From NCBI GenBank assembly GCA_021770785.1, contig JAETQH010000005.1:54817-118816 (forward strand): a DNA stretch of 64,000 nucleotides, read 5' to 3'. Position numbers and translations under genes: made by a program. Source of the DNA: Lachnospiraceae bacterium. Its GTDB lineage: Bacteria; Bacillota; Clostridia; Lachnospirales; Lachnospiraceae. Shown in pieces: positions 1 to 8,215 of this stretch. The stretch's first letter is position 1. The number at the start of each line of letters is the position of its first letter. The notes beneath the pieces were generated by a model. That model searched no databases, was not told the DNA's origin, and saw nothing but the letters and a program-made list of their open reading frames with translations.

Positions 1-481
1 TATCTAAGTCGCCGTAAGAAATAAAGTAGCTAGAAAGGTCTGACTTATCTACTGCCGGGATACACATGATAGTCTCATAATCTCCTGCCTGTAAGTGCAT
101 CAGCGCGTCATCCGCATAAGAAGTTGTTGTGGTAATGTTTACCGTGATGTTCGGATACATCTGATTAAAATCTGCGATGTAGGACGCCCAGTTCTTTCCG
201 CCGTACTCTTCGCTGTCCATATCTGTTCTGTGGTTGAACATGCTAATCTCTGCGGTAAGGTCTGTGTAGTCCTCTCCCAATGTAATATCTGCATAGGATA
301 ATGCTCCGGTTGCTGTATCACCGGCATCTGCACTTTCCGTGCCTGCGGTTTCTGCATTTCCACTGTCTGTGGTTCCTGCATTTCCACCACTTGTGGTTCC
401 TGTTTCGTTGTTACCGCAGGCTGCCATGCTCATAGTCATTGCTGCGATTAAGGTAACTGCCATCATTTTTTTGAATTTCAT
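1..481 (-). CDS. ABC transporter sugar-binding lipoprotein, N-terminal part (runs off left edge)
   Basis: Manual minus-strand translation from ATG at 481: MKFKKMMAVTLIAAMTMSMAACGNNETG...; lipobox AAC followed by Thr/Gly/Ser/Asn-rich linker; RBS-like gggagg upstream. Open to the window edge. Confidence 0.85.
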   Translation of the reverse strand, partial: MKFKKMMAVTLIAAMTMSMAACGNNETGTTSGGNAGTTDSGNAETAGTESADAGDTATGALSYADITLGEDYTDLTAEISMFNHRTDMDSEEYGGKNWASYIADFNQMYPNITVNITTTTSYADDALMHLQAGDYETIMCIPAVDKSDLSSYFISYGDLD

Positions 482-812
482 GGTAAAATTCCTCCCTTTT
501 TAATTTTAAATCAACTTGCTATTTGATTTAATTTAATTATATATTTTTCTATTTTTTAGTCACCACTTATTCTTGTTTTTTATGTATTATTCTTGCAATT
601 ATTGTGGTTTTCCATATTATAAACAAATTAAATACCCAGTTTTTGTGCATTTCGTATATTATTTTCTCTTATTTTAGCTTTAATTACTTTATTATTAGTT
701 CTATTTTAACTTAAAGAATATATTTATTTCCTTTTTCCTTGTTTTTCTTAAACTCCTGAGATATAATAAAACCAGATTCCAATACATTTTACAAAAAGGA
801 GGGATATCATCC

Positions 813-1695
813 ATGGACTTCTTAACTACCTTTCTGGCTTCCTTCAGCAAAGCGCCTCTGCTGCCTTCCGGCACTCCGGCAGAAAGCCTGTTAGGCCATG
901 TATACGAAGAACAAACAGACAATGTGTATCAGCCGTTGCTTTCCATTTACGCTTACGGCGTCCACTATGTATCCCTTCCTTTTTCCTATTATATCCGCTC
1001 GTTTAACAGCTATCTTATTTTATACCAAAAACGGCTGCGGCAGCCTGCAGACGGCGGACAGCCGGTTCTCCCTAAAGGAGGAAACCCTGCTGTTTTTAGA
1101 CTGCAGGCAGCCCTTTTCCCTTGCGGCAACAGGAAATTCCTGGAACTTTGAAGCCTATTTCTGCACCGGTTCCCTTCTCGCCGCCTTTTACCAGAAACAG
1201 CCGGGCATACTCTATGATTTAAGCAACACCGCCGAAATCTGCCGGTATTTCCAGATGTTAGAAAGCAACAACAAAAATCCGCTGTACCGGAATCCCGTTT
1301 TAGACATCAAATGTATCACCAACCTCTTCTCCGACCTTGTTCTGATGGAAGAGGTAAACCAGCAGCCGAAAAAAAATGTATCTCCCTATCTGCTTTACAT
1401 GAAAAAATGTTTTGATTATTCCTATGCAAACCACTATTCCCTTGCCTCTTTCGAGGAAGAGCTGCAAATCAGCAAATACCGTCTCTGCCGTGAATTTGCC
1501 ACTATATTCGGCATTTCCCCACTGCAGTATCTAAACCAGAGGCGCTTAGATGCCGCAAAGGACTTGCTGCGGACCACAAATATCCCAATCCATGAGGTCA
1601 GCACCTCCGTAGGCTTTGAAAATACAAATCATTTCATCAATCTCTTTAAGCGGGAGGCAGGGATGACTCCCAATGTCTACCGCCAGAAACACTGA
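813..1695 (+). pseudogene. AraC family transcriptional regulator with an apparent +1 frameshift
   Basis: ORF 813-1151 carries a plausible N-terminus with RBS aaaaaggaggg. ORF 898-1695 carries the C-terminal AraC HTH (SLASFEEELQISKYRLCREFATIFGISPLQYLNQRRLDAAKDLL...EVSTSVGFENTNHFINLFKREAGMTP). Removing one T from TTTT (1018-1021) joins them as ...NSYLIYTKNGCGSL... Confidence 0.8.
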
Positions 1696-1697
1696 AA

Positions 1698-1798
1698 ATC
1701 GAGTAGGGAAGATTTTTCAGAAGATTTATCTTCTTTTGCTCGCCGCGCGCCCCATGCGCCGCCTCAGCGGCATACTTCCTCTGCATGGGGCTGTGCAT
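1698..1798 (+). repeat. two-stem intergenic element, copy 1
   Basis: atcgagtagggaagatttttc...gctcgccgcgcg-CCCCATGC-GCCGCctcaGCGGC-atacttcctct-GCATGGGG-ctgtgcat. Confidence 0.88.
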
Positions 1799-1828
1799 AA
1801 AAAAACTGCGCCCCAGCGCAGTTTTTTA
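1799..1828. terminator. bidirectional intrinsic terminator between convergent araC-like and lacI-like genes
   Basis: aaaaaaactgcg-ccccag-cgcagtttttt: GC stem flanked by A-run and T-run. Confidence 0.8.
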
Positions 1829-2851
1829 ATCGACAATCCTATTTACACTATCCTTAACTACCATCCGTCCGTCTATGATAGCAATTCCCTTCTGATAACG
1901 ACTATCCTCTATCTTTCTCAGCAAAATATGTACTGCCTTCCGAGACATTTCCTTCACATCCACCTCATAGGAGGTGATTTCCACATCGCAGAGCCCCGGA
2001 TATAAATAATTGTCAAAGCCCGTCACCGACACATCTTCCGGCACACGAATTCCCTGCTCTTTCAAACGTTTGACCACCTTGCTTGCAGTCAAATCACAAT
2101 TGCAGACAAAGGCGGTAGGTTTCTTTTCAAAGCCATTATAGTCTATCTCTACATCCACCTTGCCAAACTCCATGTCACGGTCCGGTATCACCCACTCGTC
2201 AGGCACTGCCTTGCCGTGCTCCATCATGGAACGGGCATAGCCGAAATAACGATCCGTAATACTGGTGGAACAGAGCAGACTTCCCACATAGGCGATATTT
2301 TCATGTCCCATATCAAACAGATAATTTGTCAACAGATAAGAGCCGTAATAGCTGTTGGAAATCACGGAATCACTCATTTCCCGTTCATCATAGAAATCCA
2401 GATAAACCATGGGTGTCGACGTGCCTTTATGCAGCGCCGCAAGGTACTCCGTCCCCAGCCTTCCCACGATAATCAGCCCGTCCACTCTTTCCTCTAATAC
2501 CATCTTCGGAAGCATCTGTTTTGCCTCACTGTCTAAAGAAATCACTTCTAGGAGGGTAAAACATTCCTTCTGTACCGCTTTCGTGGAAACGCTCTGGTAC
2601 ATTTTCCAGTAAAAAGAATCGTACTCACCTAAATATTTTTCGGAAACCAGCACACCGATATTGTAGCTTTTTTGTACCTTCTCCCGCTTGATGGCGGAGG
2701 GCTGCTTATATCCCATCTCGTCTGCAAGTTCTTTTATTTTTTCACGCATCGCCTCACTGACGCCCTTCTGACCGGAAAGCGCTTTTGACACCGTCACGGT
2801 ACTGACGCCTAACTGCGTTGCAATATCCGCAAGCTTTACTGCCTTTGCCAT
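1826..2851 (-). CDS. LacI family transcriptional regulator
   Basis: MAKAVKLADIATQLGVSTVTVSKALSGQKGVSEAMREKIKELADEMGYK: LacI HTH; periplasmic-binding-like C-terminal domain. Start chosen at the internal Met of ORF 1826..2878. Confidence 0.9.
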   Translation of the reverse strand: MAKAVKLADIATQLGVSTVTVSKALSGQKGVSEAMREKIKELADEMGYKQPSAIKREKVQKSYNIGVLVSEKYLGEYDSFYWKMYQSVSTKAVQKECFTLLEVISLDSEAKQMLPKMVLEERVDGLIIVGRLGTEYLAALHKGTSTPMVYLDFYDEREMSDSVISNSYYGSYLLTNYLFDMGHENIAYVGSLLCSTSITDRYFGYARSMMEHGKAVPDEWVIPDRDMEFGKVDVEIDYNGFEKKPTAFVCNCDLTASKVVKRLKEQGIRVPEDVSVTGFDNYLYPGLCDVEITSYEVDVKEMSRKAVHILLRKIEDSRYQKGIAIIDGRMVVKDSVNRIVD

Positions 2852-2951
2852 TTTCTTACTCCCCTTACCTGAGATCACTTCATTTATTGCCCAAATTTAT
2901 TTTAGTTTTCTTTTATTTTTTTGTCAACCTGTGTTTTTCACCGGCAAGACA

Positions 2952-2993
2952 CTAGTGTAGTGACACATTTCGCTAAACGTGTCACTACACTAG
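2952..2993. promoter_or_regulatory. 42-bp near-perfect palindrome upstream of lacI-like gene, overlapping the stop of the alpha-galactosidase
   Basis: ctagtgtagtgacac-atttcgctaaac-gtgtcactacactag: 15-bp perfect arms; the centre TTTCGCTAAA is itself near-symmetric. Confidence 0.7.
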
Positions 2994-5179
2994 CAGGAAA
3001 CGATATGAAGCAGCTTCGACTTAAAATCGCCCCAGGGATTCTCAATCTGGATACCGGCATAAAGCAGGGTATCCCCGGCATAAATCCGATCCTCTCCCTC
3101 AATGCGGTAATTTTTCTCGGGTGCCAGCCCCTTGAGACAAATCCGTCTGCTGCGGCAGTTTGGCCGGTTTAGTACCTGCACAAAGGTCACCAATGCCTCT
3201 TCCTTATCCTTAGAAACCACCTCATAGCAGTCAAAATAATGGTTCTCCTGATAAGAAGCAATGCGGTAGTAATCCCCCTCACGGACCAAATCGTTGTATT
3301 TGTGGTACATTGCCACCTGTTCCGGTATCATTTTCCGGTCCTCTTCCGGTATCTTTGTAATATCAAGCTCATAGCCGAAGGTGCCTGATAGAGCCACATG
3401 CCCTCTGGTCTCAAAGGGAGTTACCCTGCCCACGGTATGGTTTGGGCAGTCGGAAACATGAGCTCCTATGGTAGAAAGCGGATATATGAGAGCTGTTCCC
3501 TCCTGGATTTTTAACCGCTCAATGGCATCGGTGTCATCGGAACACCATATCTGGGGGCTGTAATAGAGCATTCCCGGATCAAACCTTGCGCCTCCGCCGG
3601 AGCAGTTTTCTAACAGCAGATGGGGGAACTCCGTGATAAGCCGCTCCTGCATCTCGTAAAGTCCCAATACATAACGATGGTACATCTCTCCCTGGCGGTC
3701 TGCCGGAAGCTTTGCCCCGCCGATATCGGAAAGCTGGCGGTTCATATCCCATTTCACATATTCGATATTGGCGCTGCGCAGAATCTTTGCCACGGACTCG
3801 TAGGCGTAATCCCGCACCTCTTTTCTGGTTAAATCCAGCACATACTGGTTTCTGCAGAGAGAGGGCATCCTGTCCGGTATTTTGATTGCCCAGTCCGGGT
3901 GGGCCTTGTAAAGTTTCGAATCCGGCGATATCATTTCCGGTTCAAACCAGATTCCAAACTTCATCCCCAGCTTGTTGACCTCGTCCACCAGGTATTTTAA
4001 GCCGCCCTGAATCTTAGCTTCATTGACGAACCAGTCTCCTAAGCTGGTGTTGTCATCGTTGCGGTGTCCGAACCAGCCGTCGTCCATCACCAGCATCTCA
4101 ATGCCGAGTTTTGATGCCTCTTTTGCAATGGAGAGCAGCTTTTCCGTATTAAAATCAAAATAAGTGGCTTCCCAGTTATTAATCAAAATCGGGCGTTTTT
4201 TATCCTTCCATTCGCTGCGGATTAAGTGTTTCCGGTAAAGCTCATGGAACCGGTGGGTCATGCCGTCCATACCCTCCGCCGAGTAGACTAACACCGCCTC
4301 CGGCGTCTGAAAGCTCTCCCCTGTCTCTAATTTCCAGCAGAAATTATCCGGGTGGATTCCCATGGATGCCCGAATCACCTCATGCTGGTTTAATTCTACC
4401 TGCGCAATGAAGTTACCGGAATAGATAAAGTGAATACCGTAAACGTCCCCATTGCTTTGGGTTGCATCTCCGGCCTTCAGCGCCAAAAACGGGTGGTCCT
4501 GATGGGAGGTTTCCCCCCGGAGGGATTCCAGTCCGCAGAATCCTTTTCCCACCTTGCGCCACTGCATCATACGCTCCCTCGCCCAGGAGCCATGGAGGGT
4601 CAGAAGCTCAAAGTCCTGATTGTCCATGTCCAGATTTACGGAAAGCGCTTTCGTCAGATACAGCGGTTCTCCCCGGTTTACAATTTTCACGCTTCTTGTA
4701 ATCACATCCACATCTTTGAACGCTGTGTACAGCAGAAGCACCTGAAGACCTAACACCTTATCCTCGCAGAGAAGCTCTAAGGTTTCACAGTCCTCTTCAC
4801 CGCCGAAGGTCGCCGGAAGCCCGGTAAGGACAGGTTTTCCCGGATAAATTTTATGGGAGACATACTGTAGCGCCACCGCCGTATGCCCGCCCATGGTTCT
4901 CACTGCAATGCTGCTTCTGCGGTAATCGCCCACGCCGTTTCCCGGATATTCCATGGGGAAGGAATCCAAAAAGGAAGTCCTGTCCCGGTTATTTTCAGAG
5001 GGGACAAAGGGATTTTCTTCTGTCCGAAGCAGATGGTCCACATGGTAGTCCCTCAGTCTCCTTCCATAATAAATATGCCCCACGAAATTTTCGTCATCCA
5101 CAATGCCAATGACATAGCTAGAACCCGGCGTATCCAGTTTAAAAATCCGCTCTTCCCCGTAATAAGTAATCGTCGCCAT
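2990..5179 (-). CDS. GH36 alpha-galactosidase
   Basis: MATITYYGEERIFKL...; GH36 motifs MLVMDDGWFGHRNDD, KFGIWFEPEMI, YVKWDMNR, LLENCSGGGARFDPGMLYYSPQIWCSDDTD. Confidence 0.93.
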   Translation of the reverse strand: MATITYYGEERIFKLDTPGSSYVIGIVDDENFVGHIYYGRRLRDYHVDHLLRTEENPFVPSENNRDRTSFLDSFPMEYPGNGVGDYRRSSIAVRTMGGHTAVALQYVSHKIYPGKPVLTGLPATFGGEEDCETLELLCEDKVLGLQVLLLYTAFKDVDVITRSVKIVNRGEPLYLTKALSVNLDMDNQDFELLTLHGSWARERMMQWRKVGKGFCGLESLRGETSHQDHPFLALKAGDATQSNGDVYGIHFIYSGNFIAQVELNQHEVIRASMGIHPDNFCWKLETGESFQTPEAVLVYSAEGMDGMTHRFHELYRKHLIRSEWKDKKRPILINNWEATYFDFNTEKLLSIAKEASKLGIEMLVMDDGWFGHRNDDNTSLGDWFVNEAKIQGGLKYLVDEVNKLGMKFGIWFEPEMISPDSKLYKAHPDWAIKIPDRMPSLCRNQYVLDLTRKEVRDYAYESVAKILRSANIEYVKWDMNRQLSDIGGAKLPADRQGEMYHRYVLGLYEMQERLITEFPHLLLENCSGGGARFDPGMLYYSPQIWCSDDTDAIERLKIQEGTALIYPLSTIGAHVSDCPNHTVGRVTPFETRGHVALSGTFGYELDITKIPEEDRKMIPEQVAMYHKYNDLVREGDYYRIASYQENHYFDCYEVVSKDKEEALVTFVQVLNRPNCRSRRICLKGLAPEKNYRIEGEDRIYAGDTLLYAGIQIENPWGDFKSKLLHIVSC

Positions 5180-5190
5180 TTTTCTTCTCC

Positions 5191-6906
5191 TTATTTCAAC
5201 AAATCTTCTTTTAAAGCTGCCAATTTCTGCTCTGCATCCTCTAAGGAATTTCCTTTTATCCCGAAATAATACTTGATTTTCGGCTCTGTACCGGAGGGAC
5301 GCACACAACACCATGCGTTGTCGGAAAGCTCATAATATAAGACGTTAGAGGAAGGAAGTCCGGTTTTCTCTACTGCTCCCGTTGCCATATCCTTTCTGGT
5401 GTCCTCTTTGTAATCCCTCACCGCCAGCACCTCAAAGCCACCTAAGGTTTTCGGCGGGTTGCTTCTGGAATTGCTCATCAGCTCCTGAATCTGGGCAGCT
5501 CCGTCGATTCCCTTTAAGGTCTTTGTCTCTAAGCCCTCTCTGTAATAACCGTATTTCTCATACATATCCAGCATAGCGTCCCACAGGGTTTTGCCGTTCT
5601 TTTTGCACCAGGACGCCACTTCACAGAGCATCATCACTGCCACGCAGGCATCCTTGTCTCTGGCATAAGTTCCTGCCAGACAGCCGTAGCTTTCCTCTAA
5701 ACCAAATACATAATGGTAGGTATTCTGTTCTTCAAAGAATTTAATCTGCTCGCCGATATACTTAAATCCGGTCAGCACCTCGATTAATTTGACCCCATAT
5801 GCCTTTGCGATGGCTTTTGCCATGTCAGTGGTAACGATGGTTTCCACTAACGCCGGGTTTTCCGGCATAGTTCCCATGGCGGTTCTCTCCCTTAAGATAT
5901 ATTCTGCAATCAGCATACCGGACATATTTCCGGTGAAGGTCACGTATTCGCCTGTCTTTGTATCTTTACAGTACACGCCAAGACGGTCTGCATCCGGGTC
6001 AGTGGCAAGGACGATATCCGCATCCACTTCCTTTGCCAGCTTTAACGCCAGCTCGAATGCCTTCGGTGACTCCGGGTTCGGGTAGGCAACCGTCGGGAAA
6101 TTGCCGTCCGGCAGCTCCTGCTCTTTTACCACATATACATTTTCAAAGCCTAACTCCTTTAACACACGGCGCACCGGAAGATTTCCTGTTCCGTGGAGGG
6201 GAGTATAGACAATCTTGATATCCTTTGCCATCTCTTTGATAATTTCCGGGTGGATGGACTGTTTCTTTAATTCTTCCATATAACGGTCGTCCATCTCGGC
6301 GCCGATGACATGATAAAGCCCTGCTTTTTCCGCTTCTTCTTTCGCCATGGTCTTTACCTGGGTAAAGGAAGTTACCTTTGCCACTTCGGCTAAAATATTT
6401 TTGTCATGAGGCGGGGTAATCTGTGCACCGTCCTCCCAGTATACCTTATAACCGTTGTACTCTCTCGGATTGTGGCTGGCGGTAATAACGATACCGGAAA
6501 TACAGCCTAACTCCCTCACGGCAAAGGAAAGCTCCGGTGTCGGGCGGAGGCTGTCAAACACATAGGTTTTGATGCCGTTGGCATTTAAGCACAATGCTGC
6601 CTCTGTGGCAAATTCCGGTGACATAATTCTGGAATCGTAGGCGATTGCCACGCCTTTTTCCTGTCCTCCCTGGGAAATGATGTAATTGGCAAGTCCCTGG
6701 GTTGCCTGACGTACGGTATAGATATTCATGCGGTTGGTTCCCGCTCCGATCACGCCCCGGAGTCCTCCGGTTCCAAACTCTAACTGTCTGTAAAAACGAT
6801 CCTCAATTTCTGCCGTATCCTCTTTGATTGCCTCTAATTCTGCCTTTGTTTCTGCATCAAAATAACTGTCACTGCACCACTGTTTGTAGACATCCATATA
6901 ACTCAT
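5191..6906 (-). CDS. phosphoglucomutase/phosphomannomutase family (phospho-sugar mutase)
   Basis: FGTGGLRGVIGAGTNRMN, VITASHNPREYNGYKVYWEDGAQ, ATDPDADRLG, RPSGTEPKIKYYF. Confidence 0.93.
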   Translation of the reverse strand: MSYMDVYKQWCSDSYFDAETKAELEAIKEDTAEIEDRFYRQLEFGTGGLRGVIGAGTNRMNIYTVRQATQGLANYIISQGGQEKGVAIAYDSRIMSPEFATEAALCLNANGIKTYVFDSLRPTPELSFAVRELGCISGIVITASHNPREYNGYKVYWEDGAQITPPHDKNILAEVAKVTSFTQVKTMAKEEAEKAGLYHVIGAEMDDRYMEELKKQSIHPEIIKEMAKDIKIVYTPLHGTGNLPVRRVLKELGFENVYVVKEQELPDGNFPTVAYPNPESPKAFELALKLAKEVDADIVLATDPDADRLGVYCKDTKTGEYVTFTGNMSGMLIAEYILRERTAMGTMPENPALVETIVTTDMAKAIAKAYGVKLIEVLTGFKYIGEQIKFFEEQNTYHYVFGLEESYGCLAGTYARDKDACVAVMMLCEVASWCKKNGKTLWDAMLDMYEKYGYYREGLETKTLKGIDGAAQIQELMSNSRSNPPKTLGGFEVLAVRDYKEDTRKDMATGAVEKTGLPSSNVLYYELSDNAWCCVRPSGTEPKIKYYFGIKGNSLEDAEQKLAALKEDLLK

Positions 6907-7071
6907 GTGTTCTTCTCCTTTACTTTTCCTGATATGGTAGGGGCTTCTCCCTTATCTTTTCCCGGCAGGGCGGGGAAACTTTCTCCCTCTTCTTTTCCTG
7001 ACCGGTTTTTGGATTTTCCCTCTTCCCTTTCTATCGATTATAAACTTTTTTAGTCTAAATGTAAACTAATT

Positions 7072-8214
7072 TTACTTCATTTTTTTGTTTTTTCGTAACA
7101 GTTCCGACTTTCCCATCAGCCAGGCGCCGATAAGGGAAGTGAGCGGCACCGTCAGAATGACCCCCATGCTGGCGGAGAGCCCCTGCATCAGTTCAATCCC
7201 CACAGAATACATGTTGATAATCTGTCGGTACTGATAATCATAGGCATAGATAAACACAAGGGTGTTGATGGATCCTCCCGTAAAAGCAAGTATCAGCGTA
7301 TTGGACATGGTTCCCATCATATCCCTTCCCACGGTGATGCCGGAAATGAACAGCTCCTTCGCCCTCATTTCCGGCTTTTTTTCCTTCAGCTCGTTTATAG
7401 TGGAGGAAATGGACATCCCTACGTCCATCACCGCTCCTAAAGCGGCAATCAGAATCCCAGCAAACAAAAGCTCCCCTATTTTAATATCCGTCATTCCTTC
7501 TACATAAATAAGGTTTTCGATATCACTGACATTATAGCCGCTGATATGCACCACCTTTCCAAAGAGCCATGCAAACAGCCCCGCCACCACCACGCCCGAC
7601 ACCGTGCCCGCCATGGCTGCTAAGGATTTCTTAGAAAAACCGTCAATGAAAAACATGGTGACAACCGTTGTCACTGCTACCACAAAAACCGCCGCCAACA
7701 CCGGGGAACCCCCCCTGTAAATCATAGGAAGAAAAAGAAAAAAAATACACACCATGGTAAAGCCCAGACTTGCCACGGAGGCAACTCCCTTTTTCCCTCC
7801 AATCAGAAGAAGCGCCAGCACAAAAAGTCCCACCATCAGCCAGACCGCAGGTTCTCTGTTGTAGGTATAAACACTTGCCGCCATCTCGTCACCGGATTCG
7901 CTTACAATGGCAACCACTTTCATTCCCACTTCACAATGGGCACCAAAGAGATAGCCCGAAGAGCTGTTGGCCTGCACCAGTTCCCCTTTGTGCGCCCCGG
8001 AGAGAAGTTTCAGCATCACCGTCTGGGTTCCGACGATATTTCCGCTCTCCGTCACATTGTCCTGTAAAATTTCCGTTACTTCTGCCTTTTCGAAATTCCG
8101 CCCCTCTGTTTCCAGCAGCGTTGTCTTTTCGGTTCCCTGAAAAAACAACAGAAACAGAAGAAAGAGGATGCCGGCAAACGCCAGACACCCTCCCTTGATG
8201 ATTTTCTTCTTCAT
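7072..8214 (-). CDS. YibE/F family multipass membrane protein
   Basis: N-terminal extracytoplasmic domain then multiple TM segments; ISSTINELKEKKPEMRAKELFISGITVGRDMMGTMSNTLILAFTGGS is characteristic of YibE/F. Confidence 0.85.
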   Translation of the reverse strand: MKKKIIKGGCLAFAGILFLLFLLFFQGTEKTTLLETEGRNFEKAEVTEILQDNVTESGNIVGTQTVMLKLLSGAHKGELVQANSSSGYLFGAHCEVGMKVVAIVSESGDEMAASVYTYNREPAVWLMVGLFVLALLLIGGKKGVASVASLGFTMVCIFFLFLPMIYRGGSPVLAAVFVVAVTTVVTMFFIDGFSKKSLAAMAGTVSGVVVAGLFAWLFGKVVHISGYNVSDIENLIYVEGMTDIKIGELLFAGILIAALGAVMDVGMSISSTINELKEKKPEMRAKELFISGITVGRDMMGTMSNTLILAFTGGSINTLVFIYAYDYQYRQIINMYSVGIELMQGLSASMGVILTVPLTSLIGAWLMGKSELLRKNKKMK

Positions 8215-8215
8215 C

